Part shown: positions 41,057 to 49,484 of the stretch, one piece after another
Layout of the letters: every line of letters starts with the position of its first letter
Position numbering within the stretch: position 1 is the first letter of the stretch
Source: Avoscillospira sp045580485
GTDB lineage: Bacteria; Bacillota; Clostridia; Oscillospirales; Oscillospiraceae
Reading direction: 5' to 3'
Assembly (NCBI GenBank): GCA_045580485.1
Contig: JAZNNW010000044.1
Location: 1 to 64,000, forward strand
DNA length: 64,000 nt
Position numbers and translations under genes: made by a program
The notes under the pieces: model-generated
Told to the model about the DNA's origin: nothing
Seen by the model: the letters and a program-made list of their open reading frames with translations, nothing else
Databases searched by the model: none

Positions 41057-42559
41057 ATGGATTATAAGAAATTGCAGAACGGCAGCGACATTCGCGGTGT
41101 CGCTCTGGAAGGTATCGAAGGTCAGCATGTCAATCTGACCGAGCAGGCCACCCGTGACATCGGCAGAGGCTTCGCCCTGTGGCTGAAAAACCGTCTGAAC
41201 AAGGATGTTCTGACTGTGGCTGTGGGCCGCGATTCCCGTCTGTCCGGCGAGACCCTCTGCACTTGGCTGTGTGATGCCATGAGCGCTCAGGGCATTCAGG
41301 TCACCAACATCGGCATGGCTTCTACCCCCGCCATGTTCATGTCCACCGTCACCGGTGAGAAGCCCTATGACGCTTCTGTTATGATTACCGCCAGCCACCT
41401 GCCCTTCAACCGCAACGGCTTCAAGTTCTTCACCAAGGACGGCGGTCTGGAAAAGCAGGATATCGCCGCTATTCTGGCATACGCAGAGGGCAATGAAAAT
41501 ACCGGTCTGCCTGCCGCTGCCATCGCCACCGGCAGCTTTATGGATGCCTATTCCGCCATTCTGGTGGAGAAAGTCCGTGCAGCCACCGGCGAAGAAAAGC
41601 CTCTGGAGGGCTTCAAGATCGTGGTGGATGCCGGCAACGGCGCAGGCGGCTTCTATGTGGAGAAGGTTCTGCAGCCTCTGGGCGCAGACACCACCGGCAG
41701 CCAGTTCCTGAACCCCGACGGCTCCTTCCCCAATCACATTCCCAACCCCGAAGACAAGGACGCCATGGCAGCCATCACCAAGGCTGTGGCTGACAACAAG
41801 GCTGACTTCGGTATCATCTTCGACACCGATGTGGACCGTGCCGGTGCTGTGCTGGCTGACGGCTCCGAGCTGAACCGCAACCGCATCATCGCCATGCTGG
41901 CTGCCATCCTACTCCGTGAGTATCCCGGCACCACCATTGTCACCGACTCCATCACCTCCACGGGTTTGGCTGCCTTCATCGAAAAGCGGGGCGGCATCCA
42001 TCACCGCTTCAAGAGAGGCTACCGCAATGTCATCAACGAAGCCATCAAGCTGAACAATGCCGGTCAGGACTGCCAGCTGGCTATGGAGACCTCCGGTCAC
42101 GGCGCATTCAAGGAAAACTACTTCCTGGATGACGGCGCTTACATCATCACCAAGCTGCTCATCGAGCTGGCTCGCGGCAAGAAGGAAGGCTACACCCTGG
42201 ACAGCCTCATCGCCGATCTGGCAGAGCCTGCAGAGAGCAAGGAATTCCGCTTCAACATTCAGCTGGAGGACTTCAAGCCCTACGGTCTGGAAGTTCTGGA
42301 GAAGCTGGAAGCCTATGCCGCCAACCAGAACGGTTGGAGCATCGCACCCAACAACTTTGAGGGTGTCCGTGTCAATCTGGACGATGCCCACGGCAACGGC
42401 TGGTTCCTGCTCCGCATGAGCCTCCACGATCCTCTGATGCCTCTGAACATCGAATCCGACTCCGTCGGCGGCGTTCTGACCATCGCCAAGGAGCTGTCCG
42501 CTTTCCTCGCCACCTGCGACAAGCTGGATGTTTCCAAATTCAACGATTTCGTGAAGTAA
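41057..42559 (+). CDS. Phosphoglucomutase/phosphomannomutase family protein
   Basis: 500-aa alpha-D-phosphohexomutase that moves phosphate between C1 and C6 of a hexose. The active-site serine loop is VMITASHLPFNRNGFKFF (residues ~108-125), metal loop FDTDVDRAGAV (~255-265), sugar loop METSGHGAFKENYFLDDG (~344-361) and a C-terminal phosphate-binding domain. Serine is flanked by TASHLPFN rather than TASHNP, a known clostridial variant. ATG 41057 is chosen after GGAGG; the frame is open further upstream but without a start signal. Confidence 0.9.
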   Translation: MDYKKLQNGSDIRGVALEGIEGQHVNLTEQATRDIGRGFALWLKNRLNKDVLTVAVGRDSRLSGETLCTWLCDAMSAQGIQVTNIGMASTPAMFMSTVTGEKPYDASVMITASHLPFNRNGFKFFTKDGGLEKQDIAAILAYAEGNENTGLPAAAIATGSFMDAYSAILVEKVRAATGEEKPLEGFKIVVDAGNGAGGFYVEKVLQPLGADTTGSQFLNPDGSFPNHIPNPEDKDAMAAITKAVADNKADFGIIFDTDVDRAGAVLADGSELNRNRIIAMLAAILLREYPGTTIVTDSITSTGLAAFIEKRGGIHHRFKRGYRNVINEAIKLNNAGQDCQLAMETSGHGAFKENYFLDDGAYIITKLLIELARGKKEGYTLDSLIADLAEPAESKEFRFNIQLEDFKPYGLEVLEKLEAYAANQNGWSIAPNNFEGVRVNLDDAHGNGWFLLRMSLHDPLMPLNIESDSVGGVLTIAKELSAFLATCDKLDVSKFNDFVK

Positions 42560-42564
42560 GATCA

Positions 42565-42593
42565 AAGCCCCGAACCGAGCGGTTCGGGGCTTT
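42565..42593. terminator. Bidirectional terminator after the phosphohexomutase gene
   Basis: AAAGCCCCGAACC-GAGC-GGTTCGGGGCTTT, convergent to the WYL regulator gene. Confidence 0.9.
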
Positions 42594-42595
42594 CT

Positions 42596-43573
42596 TTATT
42601 CGTATTGTTCCAACGAAGGTTTGCATAATTTTAAATATTCGTCAATGACATTCTGGGGTGACAGGATTTTTGCTCTCTCACCGAAGCCGGCGATCCAGCC
42701 GAAGAACATGGGAGATACGGCGATATCCATGGCAAAGGTGAAATGTTCCTCCCCATCGGGGATCAGCATGGTATCGGCGCCGAAGCGGTCGATGACCACA
42801 CCGGCCAGAGACTTATGAAACCGCATCCGAACAGAGGTCGTTTCGCTACCGAACATACCGAAGACATTTCGTCCATAGGCAGAGGAATCCAGTTTCTTTG
42901 CCTCCGGGTCCATGAACCGAGGCTTGCCTGTCAGCACAATATCCAGCATCTTATCCACCCGATAGTGGGTAATGCCATGACGGGGGGAATGGGCAACCAG
43001 ATAGTAATACTCATCGTCCCAGACAAGGCTGTAGGGGCTGGCCTCATAGGGACCGGGTCGGTCATGGCGCTGCCGATCCATGCCCCATTCCATATAGCGG
43101 AACTGGATCTGGGAATTCTTGGCAATGGCCTCATGGAGCTGATCCACCGTATAATAAATGCTTTCGTTCATGGTCTTGACCCGTCCCGTGACCATGACCT
43201 GCCGCTTGAGACTGCCGGCTTCATGATGGCTTGCCAGCTGACTCAGCTTGGAGATCAGTTCCATGGATTTTTTTGTGGTCAAAAACCGGGAGGACTGAAC
43301 AGCATCTACCAGCAGCTTCAGTTCCGGCAGTTCAAACTCTCTGGACACCAAATAATAACCGCCGCCTCTGCCGGGACGGTGGAGGATATCCATTCCGAAA
43401 TCCTGCAGGCAGGCAATGTCGCTGTAAATGGACTTGCGCTCTGCTTTGATATCATGGGTTTCCAGATACTGCAAGATCCGCTCTGTGGTAGCGGGATGGT
43501 TTTCGTCCGTCTGTTCTTCAAAGAATTTCTTTAAGTACAGGAGTTTTAGCTTCTGGCCTTCACTTTTTGCCAT
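42596..43573 (-). CDS. WYL-domain transcriptional regulator
   Basis: 325-aa regulator with an N-terminal HTH (LKLLYLKKFFEEQTDENH, ATTERILQYLETHDIKAERKSIYSDIACL in pattern, residues ~8-60) and a central WYL domain (YSLVWDDEYYYLVAHS, residues ~185-200), which often binds nucleic acid or nucleotides. The C-terminal WCX-type extension is present. The ATG 43573 follows GAGGTGAGG. It is divergent from guaD; its targets are not visible. Confidence 0.87.
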   Translation of the reverse strand: MAKSEGQKLKLLYLKKFFEEQTDENHPATTERILQYLETHDIKAERKSIYSDIACLQDFGMDILHRPGRGGGYYLVSREFELPELKLLVDAVQSSRFLTTKKSMELISKLSQLASHHEAGSLKRQVMVTGRVKTMNESIYYTVDQLHEAIAKNSQIQFRYMEWGMDRQRHDRPGPYEASPYSLVWDDEYYYLVAHSPRHGITHYRVDKMLDIVLTGKPRFMDPEAKKLDSSAYGRNVFGMFGSETTSVRMRFHKSLAGVVIDRFGADTMLIPDGEEHFTFAMDIAVSPMFFGWIAGFGERAKILSPQNVIDEYLKLCKPSLEQYE

Positions 43574-43683
43574 GTTCCTCACCTCGCTTTTAATGTACAA
43601 TAAACTTCCCACAAAAGCAAGGAAAACTCATAGCCATTTTTTCATAGATGTGTTATACTGGTCATAGAAAGGAGCGATGGACA

Positions 43684-44952
43684 ATGGCAAGCTTCGTTTT
43701 GAAAGGACACATCTGCCACAGCGCAGACCGTGACCGTATCGACACCAAAGAAAACCACTATCTGGTTTACGAAAATGACCGCTGTGCCGGTGTGTTTGCC
43801 GCTCTGCCGGAGCAGTACCAAAATCTGCCTCTGACGGATTTCGGCGATCGCATCCTCATCCCCGGTATGTCGGACCTGCATATCCATGCCCCTCAGTTTT
43901 CTTTCCGGGGTCTCGGCATGGATATGGAGCTGCTGGACTGGCTCAATGTACATACCTTCCCAGAAGAAAGCAAGTATGAAAATCTCGACTATGCCAAGCT
44001 GGCTTACGGTCAGTTTGCCAAGCATCTCCGCAGAAGTGAGACCACCCGTGCCAGCATCTTCGCCACCATCCATCGGGAAGCCACCGAGCTGCTCATGGAT
44101 CTCATGGAGGAGAGTGGACTGGTTACCTGCGTGGGTAAGCTAAATATGGATCGGAACTGCCCCGATTACTATCGGGAGGCGACCCCCGATGATTCCATCG
44201 AGGAGACCCGGAAATGGCTGGAAGAAGTCAAGCATTACAAGCGCACCTTCCCCATCATCACCCCCCGGTTCCTCCCCTCCTGCACCGATGAACTGATGGA
44301 AAAACTGGGTAAGCTGAGAAAGGAATTTGATGTACCCGTTCAGAGCCATCTTTCCGAAAATCTCAGTGAGATCGCATGGGTCAAGGAGCTTTCTCCCCAG
44401 GCCAGAAATTATGGCGATGCCTATGACCGCTTCGGACTTTTTGGCGGAGATCACCGCTGCATCATGGCCCACTGCGTCTACTCTGACGACCTGGAAATGG
44501 AGATGATGAAGAAAAACGGTGTTTTCATCGCCCATTCTCCCGAATCCAATATGAATGTGGCATCCGGCGTGGCACCAATTAACAAATATCTGGATCACGG
44601 ATTGCATGTAGGTCTTGCCACTGATGTGGCAGGCGGCAGCCATGAGAGTATGTTCAAAGCCATGACCCATGCCATCCAGTCCTCCAAGCTCCGCTGGCGG
44701 CTGCTGGATCAGAGTGTGCCCTTCCTGACCTTTGATACAGCCTTCTATCTGGCCACCAGAGGCGGCGGCGCCTTCTTTGGCAAGGTGGGGGCCTTTGATG
44801 AAGGCTATGAGGCTGATGTGGTGGTACTGGATGACAGCAATCTGGATCATCCCCAGCCCTTGACGGTCCACGAACGGCTGGAACGCATTGCCTACTTGGG
44901 CGATGAACGGAACATCTATGCCAAATTTGTGGCAGGTACACGACTGTTCTAA
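43684..44952 (+). CDS. guaD: Guanine deaminase
   Basis: 422-aa amidohydrolase: guanine gives xanthine + NH3. Zinc ligands HxH lie in IPGMSDLHIHAPQFSFRG (residues ~61-78), the form typical of guanine deaminases, with SHLSEN, MAHCVYSDD and GLATDVAGGSHES supplying later ligands. The product xanthine is the substrate of Xpt encoded at 4.4 kb, closing a salvage route. The ATG 43684 follows AAAGGAGCG. A TATACT -10 lies at 43654-43659 without a good -35. Confidence 0.9.
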   Translation: MASFVLKGHICHSADRDRIDTKENHYLVYENDRCAGVFAALPEQYQNLPLTDFGDRILIPGMSDLHIHAPQFSFRGLGMDMELLDWLNVHTFPEESKYENLDYAKLAYGQFAKHLRRSETTRASIFATIHREATELLMDLMEESGLVTCVGKLNMDRNCPDYYREATPDDSIEETRKWLEEVKHYKRTFPIITPRFLPSCTDELMEKLGKLRKEFDVPVQSHLSENLSEIAWVKELSPQARNYGDAYDRFGLFGGDHRCIMAHCVYSDDLEMEMMKKNGVFIAHSPESNMNVASGVAPINKYLDHGLHVGLATDVAGGSHESMFKAMTHAIQSSKLRWRLLDQSVPFLTFDTAFYLATRGGGAFFGKVGAFDEGYEADVVVLDDSNLDHPQPLTVHERLERIAYLGDERNIYAKFVAGTRLF

Positions 44953-44968
44953 AATTTCTTCCTTTGTG

Positions 44969-44983
44969 TGTGACAAAATCACA
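44969..44983. promoter_or_regulatory. Crp/Fnr-type site upstream of thioredoxin
   Basis: TGTGA-CAAAA-TCACA, a perfect 5-5-5 inverted repeat of the Crp half-site. It lies about 22 bp before the TATACT -10 (45005-45010), which lacks a -35, the place for a class II activator. A Crp/Fnr gene lies 0.4 kb downstream. Confidence 0.6.
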
Positions 44984-45044
44984 GATAACCGCAAAAAGAA
45001 GCGGTATACTAAAGTCACAAAGAAACACAAAGGAGGACAATACA

Positions 45045-45353
45045 ATGTCAGCTATCAATATTAACAAGAACAATTTTCATAAGGAAGTCATGGAAAGCGA
45101 CAGACCTGTTCTGCTGGACTTCTGGGCACCCTGGTGCGGTCCCTGCCGGATGGTCGTTCCCATCGTAGAGGAGATCGCAAGAGAGCACCCCGAATACAAA
45201 GTCGTCAAGATCAATGTGGATGAGGAACTGGAGCTGGCCCATCAGTTCAATGTCATGACCATCCCTTCCCTGTTCGTCATGAAGGACGGCAAAATCGTCA
45301 GCCAGTCCAAGGGTGCAAAGCCCAAGCAGCAGATCCTCAAAATGTTCCAGTAA
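45045..45353 (+). CDS. trxA: Thioredoxin
   Basis: 102-aa cytoplasmic thioredoxin, reducing disulfides with the active site FWAPWCGPCRM (residues ~26-36; WCGPC). MTIPSLFVMKDGK carries the conserved cis-Pro. The ATG follows AAAGGAGG. No thioredoxin reductase is next to it. A Crp-like palindrome upstream and the nearby Crp/Fnr gene suggest redox- or energy-linked control. Confidence 0.94.
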   Translation: MSAININKNNFHKEVMESDRPVLLDFWAPWCGPCRMVVPIVEEIAREHPEYKVVKINVDEELELAHQFNVMTIPSLFVMKDGKIVSQSKGAKPKQQILKMFQ

Positions 45354-45359
45354 CACACC

Positions 45360-45389
45360 AAAGGCGGTGCCCAGCGGCACCGCCTTTTT
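45360..45389. terminator. Bidirectional terminator between trxA and the Crp/Fnr gene
   Basis: AAGGCGGTGCC-CAGC-GGCACCGCCTT with A and T tails. Confidence 0.9.
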
Positions 45390-46038
45390 ACATTTTTTCC
45401 AATTTCTCCTCCAGTACCAATTCGATGGTGCCTCTGGTCAGCTTGACCATGCCCTCCGTCTGGAAGTATTTGAGCATCCGGGTGACCACCTCTCGTGCCG
45501 TGCCCAGATGGTTGGCAATGGCTTCATGGGTGATCTTCAGAACAGGGCTGCCCTCCAGACTGCTCTCCTCCAGTAGAAATGCTGCCAGCCGCTTATCCAT
45601 GCTCTTCCACATGATCTGCTCCATGAGCCACATGACATCCGTAAACCGGGTGGCCATCAGATCATTGGCATAGTTCGCCATGACAGCGGAGCTTTCCATC
45701 AACGCCTTATAGTAATAAGGCGGAATGACCCAGAAAGAAGTCTCCTTCTCCGCCGTGATGGTCAGATCGAACTGGACGCTGTTCATGACGCAGGAAGCGG
45801 AAAACAGGCAAACATCCCGCTCAAAGAGGCGGTAGAGAGTAACTTCCCGCCCCTCCTCAGAGTTGATGTAGGCACGGAGCTGACCGGACTTGATAATCAG
45901 CAGACCCATGCAGTCGTTGGAGCCGTCATGGAGCACCGTACCTTGGGGAACTGTGCGAAACAGCACCATCTGCTGCAGCTTCTCCTGTTCCTGAGCAGTC
46001 AGCTTATCATAAATCGGGAAATATTCACGCAGTTCCAC
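45388..46038 (-). CDS. Crp/Fnr family transcriptional regulator
   Basis: 216-aa regulator. The cyclic-nucleotide-binding beta-barrel covers residues ~1-115 (TVLHDGSNDCMGLLIIKSGQ), then the dimer helix and a C-terminal winged HTH with ITHEAIANHLGTAREVVTRML (~169-189). Cysteines (DVCLFSASCVM) in the barrel could sense redox state. The start is GTG 46038 after AGAGGTGAT: an in-frame ATG at 46060-46062 abuts the -10 itself and cannot be used. Homologues of this type control oxidative or nitrosative stress genes. Confidence 0.87.
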   Translation of the reverse strand: MELREYFPIYDKLTAQEQEKLQQMVLFRTVPQGTVLHDGSNDCMGLLIIKSGQLRAYINSEEGREVTLYRLFERDVCLFSASCVMNSVQFDLTITAEKETSFWVIPPYYYKALMESSAVMANYANDLMATRFTDVMWLMEQIMWKSMDKRLAAFLLEESSLEGSPVLKITHEAIANHLGTAREVVTRMLKYFQTEGMVKLTRGTIELVLEEKLEKM

Positions 46039-46062
46039 AAGATCACCTCTTTCTTTTTCCAT

Positions 46063-46091
46063 ATTATACCCCTTCCGAAAATTCCTGTCAA
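46063..46091 (-). promoter_or_regulatory. Promoter of the Crp/Fnr gene
   Basis: Minus strand: TTGACA (46091-46086), 17-bp spacer, TATAAT (46068-46063), perfect consensus. Its -35 is one arm of an inverted repeat GTCAA-N11-TTGAC (46087-46107), a possible operator shared with the divergent gene, whose own TATAAT is at 46135-46140. Confidence 0.8.
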
Positions 46092-46161
46092 CGGAGGTCC
46101 GCTTGACTTATTTTTCGAGGGAGTTATAATAATAACAAATCACAAAAAAGGAGCATATCCC

Positions 46162-46848
46162 ATGAAAATTGCAGTTACTTACGAAAACGGAGAGATCTTC
46201 CAGCACTTCGGTCACACGGAGCAGATGAAGCTCTATCTGGTAGAAGACAACAAAGTCGTTGCCTCTGAAGTCCTTTCCACCAACGGCAGCGGCCACGGCG
46301 CTCTGGCAGGTTTCCTGCAGGCCAACGGCGTCGATGTGCTCATCTGCGGCGGTATCGGCGGCGGCGCCCAGATGGCGCTGAAGGATGCAGGCATCAAGCT
46401 CTACGGCGGCTGCAGAGGCAATGCCGATCAGGCTGTGGAAAACCTGCTGAACAATACCCTTATGTACAATCCCAATGTCCAGTGCAGCCATCACGAAGGC
46501 GGTCACGACTGCGGTCATGACTGCGGCTCTCACGGCGATCACGAATGCCGCCACGGCAACTGCGGCAGCGCCGATGATTACGCTGACCGCACCATCACCC
46601 TCACCGTCACCGACGAAAAGGGCAGCGCACAGGATCTGGAGTTCCGTGTCATTGCCGTCTATCCCGTCATGGATCGGCAGTACATCGCCATGACTCCCGA
46701 TCTGGAAGCATCTAACTTTGACGCCGATATTTTCCTGTTCCGCTATCTGGAGGAAAACGGTCAGTGCACCGTAGAAGAGATCATCGAGGACGAGGAATTC
46801 GCCATTGCCGCCGATGCATTCCAGCAGTGGCAGCTGAACAGAGGTTAA
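46162..46848 (+). CDS. NifX-like / His-Cys-rich / DUF1292 fusion protein
   Basis: 228-aa three-part protein. Residues ~1-105 form a NifX/NifB-C type fold (MKIAVTYENGEIFQHFGHTE; ICGGIGGGAQMALKDAGI), seen in proteins that bind iron-molybdenum cofactor or other metal clusters. Residues ~110-138 are a His/Cys-rich metal-binding linker (SHHEGGHDCGHDCGSHGDHE). Residues ~143-228 match DUF1292 (TITLTVTDEKGSAQDLEFRV). No nitrogenase gene is near. The ATG follows AAAGGAG. It overlaps nothing but lies 1 nt before an ECF S-component gene, so the two form an operon. Confidence 0.8.
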   Translation: MKIAVTYENGEIFQHFGHTEQMKLYLVEDNKVVASEVLSTNGSGHGALAGFLQANGVDVLICGGIGGGAQMALKDAGIKLYGGCRGNADQAVENLLNNTLMYNPNVQCSHHEGGHDCGHDCGSHGDHECRHGNCGSADDYADRTITLTVTDEKGSAQDLEFRVIAVYPVMDRQYIAMTPDLEASNFDADIFLFRYLEENGQCTVEEIIEDEEFAIAADAFQQWQLNRG

Positions 46849-46849
46849 G

Positions 46850-47374
46850 ATGCAAAACAAGAAAATCCTCTGGATCACACGGACAGCTGTCCTCTTAGCG
46901 CTGCTGATCGCCCTGCAATGGGCGACTGCCGGTACGCAGGTCTTTGCCGGTCAGTATATCACCGGTTCCTGTGTCAATGGGGTTCTGGCTGTGGCGGTAC
47001 TCTACGCCGGTCTGTGGAGCGGTGTTTCCGTTGCCCTTCTCTCCCCCTTTTTTGCAAAGCTGCTGGGCATCGGTCCTCAGCTCATTCAGATCATCCCCGC
47101 CATCGCCGCAGGCAATCTGATCTATGTGCTGATGCTGCACTTCCTTGGTAAAAAGCTGCAGGCATTTACTGTCCCTGCTGCTGCCATCGGCAAGTTTCTG
47201 ACCCTGTATCTGCTGGTGGTCAAGTGGATCGTGCCCATGCTGGCTGCTAACCTGAAGCCCCAACAGGTCACCACCTTTAGCGTCATGTTCTCCTACCCTC
47301 AGATCATCACTGCCATCATCGGCGGTATTCTGGCCATGGGTATCGTTTCTGTTCTCAGAAAAGCAAAGAGATAA
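46850..47374 (+). CDS. ECF transporter S-component-like membrane protein
   Basis: 174-aa membrane protein with five or six hydrophobic segments. The N-terminal ITRTAVLLALLIALQW is the typical S-component entry helix that docks with EcfT, followed by GSCVNGVLAVAVLYAGLWSG and PAIAAGNLIYVLML. S-components capture vitamins or metal ions and share an EcfAAT module encoded elsewhere. It begins 1 nt after the NifX-DUF1292 gene, so its substrate may be linked to metal; not decidable here. Confidence 0.78.
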   Translation: MQNKKILWITRTAVLLALLIALQWATAGTQVFAGQYITGSCVNGVLAVAVLYAGLWSGVSVALLSPFFAKLLGIGPQLIQIIPAIAAGNLIYVLMLHFLGKKLQAFTVPAAAIGKFLTLYLLVVKWIVPMLAANLKPQQVTTFSVMFSYPQIITAIIGGILAMGIVSVLRKAKR

Positions 47375-47404
47375 AAAAGAGAGCCTTTCGGCTCTCTTTT
47401 TATC
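47373..47404 (+). terminator. Terminator after the ECF S-component gene
   Basis: AAAAAAGAGAGCC-TTTC-GGCTCTCTTTTT, starting at the stop codon. Confidence 0.9.
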
Positions 47405-47565
47405 TCAGCGTGCCAAAAAAGTTTTTGCCCCGCTGTGCGGTTTTCAAAACTTTCTCAGAAAGTTCCGAAAACCTGTTTTATTGAACGCGAAAGGGGCTTT
47501 TTGCCCCTTTCACACTTTCCCCGCTGCTCAATCACAGCAGTCTATTTCGGAATTCTTTGACAACC
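47405..47565. other. Non-coding segment with three small hairpins
   Basis: About 160 bases between convergent genes with CCGC-TGT-GCGG, AACTTTC-TCA-GAAAGTT and AAAGGGGC-TTTTT-GCCCCTTT (about 47489-47509). The last may end the SorC transcript, although the T tail on the minus strand is poor. The run of hairpins resembles an intergenic repeat element. Confidence 0.4.
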
Positions 47566-48483
47566 TCAGATAACTGCTAACTGCTTTGCTGTATATTCAT
47601 CTGTGATAAGGGTATCGATCATACCGGTTTTCAGCGCACCGTCGATGGCCTTGACTTTGTCATCTCCACAGGCCACTGCCACCGTATCTCTGGCATGTTT
47701 GATGTCATCGGGGCTGGAGCACAGGGTATTCTCATAAGGATGCACCAGATTGCCTGCATGATCAAAGAAGTGGGTCGCCACATCTCCGACAATGGGAGTA
47801 TCGTTCTGTGTTTGACCGAAGGTATCAACAAACAGCCGGTAGATCTCCGTGTTTCCGATTCCCACAATGGCCAGATCTGCCTGACCCCAAAGCTGCTGCA
47901 TTCTTTGATAGCAGGACAGTTCCTTCAGTGTTTCACATTCCTTGCGGCTGTCCAGCAAATAGGGAAACCATGCATACTTCACAACGGCTCCAATCTTATC
48001 AGCCATGCTTCTTGCCAGTTCATTGGAGGAAAAGAACACCGTTTCGTGTTCCGTGGCTCCAAAGAGAGGAAATACCACATTCCCATCGGTTTCCAGATAG
48101 GGCATTTCCTCGATCAGGGCCTGCACCGTCCGACCCCAGGAAAGGGCCACTTTTTTCTTTCCCGTCTGAAGCAGCGGAAGCAGATAATCCACAGCCGCCC
48201 GAACGGTCATGAGCCGACGCAGAGATGGATTGTCGGAACTGACACTGCAAACCACGCATCGGTCAATTCCGTAGGCGGCACAGATCTCTTTCCCAAGCTC
48301 CTGCCGATCTTTCACCGGATCATGAATCCGGATCTCCACGATTCTCTCTTTTACCGCATCATTCAGCAGTTTTGACACTGTTTGGCGGGACAAATTCAGT
48401 TCCCTGGCAATTTGCTGCTGGGTCATATTTTTCTCATAATAAAGGATGGCTGCTTCCGCCATTCTCATTTTTTCTTCACACAT
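47566..48483 (-). CDS. SorC-family transcriptional regulator
   Basis: 305-aa sugar-binding regulator. The N-terminal HTH is MTQQQIARELNLSRQTVSKLLNDA (residues ~20-43 in pattern); the rest is a SorC/CggR effector domain with VALSWGRTVQALIEEMP (phosphosugar-binding loop), GIGNTE and GDVATHFFDHAG. It probably binds a phosphorylated ketose and controls the divergent aldolase-reductase operon through the palindrome at 48536-48566. ATG 48483 is chosen over GTG 48492, which overlaps the AGAGGTG site. Confidence 0.88.
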   Translation of the reverse strand: MCEEKMRMAEAAILYYEKNMTQQQIARELNLSRQTVSKLLNDAVKERIVEIRIHDPVKDRQELGKEICAAYGIDRCVVCSVSSDNPSLRRLMTVRAAVDYLLPLLQTGKKKVALSWGRTVQALIEEMPYLETDGNVVFPLFGATEHETVFFSSNELARSMADKIGAVVKYAWFPYLLDSRKECETLKELSCYQRMQQLWGQADLAIVGIGNTEIYRLFVDTFGQTQNDTPIVGDVATHFFDHAGNLVHPYENTLCSSPDDIKHARDTVAVACGDDKVKAIDGALKTGMIDTLITDEYTAKQLAVI

Positions 48484-48535
48484 TTGCCACACCTCTTTTC
48501 CATTTTATCATCCACCGTTTCCTGTGTCAACCATC

Positions 48536-48566
48536 TTTTAACATTTGTAATTGACATATGTTAAAA
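48536..48566. promoter_or_regulatory. Candidate SorC operator
   Basis: Perfect 9-bp inverted repeat TTTTAACAT (48536-48544) / ATGTTAAAA (48558-48566), centre 13 nt. It covers the -35 (TTGACA 48551-48556) of the aldolase promoter, so binding would repress. Confidence 0.75.
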
Positions 48567-48579
48567 ACGGTAGTATGAT
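48551..48579 (+). promoter_or_regulatory. Promoter of the aldolase-reductase operon
   Basis: TTGACA (48551-48556), 17-bp spacer, TATGAT (48574-48579). Confidence 0.82.
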
Positions 48580-48607
48580 AGTAAAAAACAAAAAAGGAGT
48601 ATTGTTT

Positions 48608-49474
48608 ATGCTGGTTTCTTTTAAGGAAATGCTGGCTGATGCGCAGACCCATCACTATGCCATTCCCGCTTTTGATTTTGGTAATTACGAGATGCTGATG
48701 TCCATTCTGGAGGCCTGTGAGGAGGCTCGTTCCCCTGCACTGCTGCAGGTCCTTGGCGTCGATCTGGAGGGACGGGGACTACCCGTTCTGACCGCAATGG
48801 TCAAGGAGGCCTGCAAGCATTTTTCCATTCCCGTGTGTCTCCATCTGGACCACGGCGAAAGCTTTGAGGCTGCCAAGCGAGCCTGCGATGCAGGCTTCAG
48901 CTCCGTTATGTTTGACGGTTCCAAACTGCCTCTGGCTGAGAATATGGAAAAGACCCGTGCTGTTGTGGAATATGCCCATGCCCGTGGTCTGTCTGTAGAA
49001 GCAGAACTGGGACATGTCTGCGACGGCATGGTCGGCAATGGAGAGGCACATCAATTCGAAGATCCCGAAGACTCTCTCACCATTCCGGCAGAAGCCGCCG
49101 AATTTGCAGCGCAGACTGGTGTGGACGCATTGGCTGTTGCCATCGGCACTGCCCACGGTGTCTACTACAAAACCCCTACGCTCCGCATTGACCGTCTGGA
49201 CGAGATCACCGCTGTGTGTGACTGTCCTCTGGTGCTCCACGGCGGCAGCGGTACGCCCTACGATCAGCTTCACGAAGCCATCGGTCACGGCATTACAAAG
49301 ATCAACATCTATTCCGATGTGCTCGCCGCCATGACCGGAGGTCTGAAAGAAACGCTTAACTCCCTCACCAATCCCGCCACCTGGCCTGTTGTTCTCTACG
49401 AAGATGCAAAAAAGAGAATGAAGGAAGTGCTCCACGAAAAGGTCAACTCCTTCGGCAGTGCAAACAGAGTGTGA
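48608..49474 (+). CDS. Class II ketose-bisphosphate aldolase
   Basis: 288-aa zinc aldolase of the FbaA/GatY/KbaY family, cleaving a ketose-1,6-bisphosphate to DHAP and an aldehyde phosphate. Zinc histidines lie in VCLHLDHGESFE (residues ~78-89; LDHG), SVMFDGSKLPLAEN follows, and AIGTAHGVYYK plus VLHGGSGTP (~212-220) complete the site. ATG 48608 after AAAGGAG. Next to a SorE-like reductase, so the substrate may be a sorbose- or tagatose-type bisphosphate rather than glycolytic FBP. Confidence 0.88.
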   Translation: MLVSFKEMLADAQTHHYAIPAFDFGNYEMLMSILEACEEARSPALLQVLGVDLEGRGLPVLTAMVKEACKHFSIPVCLHLDHGESFEAAKRACDAGFSSVMFDGSKLPLAENMEKTRAVVEYAHARGLSVEAELGHVCDGMVGNGEAHQFEDPEDSLTIPAEAAEFAAQTGVDALAVAIGTAHGVYYKTPTLRIDRLDEITAVCDCPLVLHGGSGTPYDQLHEAIGHGITKINIYSDVLAAMTGGLKETLNSLTNPATWPVVLYEDAKKRMKEVLHEKVNSFGSANRV

Positions 49475-49484
49475 GGTATTGGAT

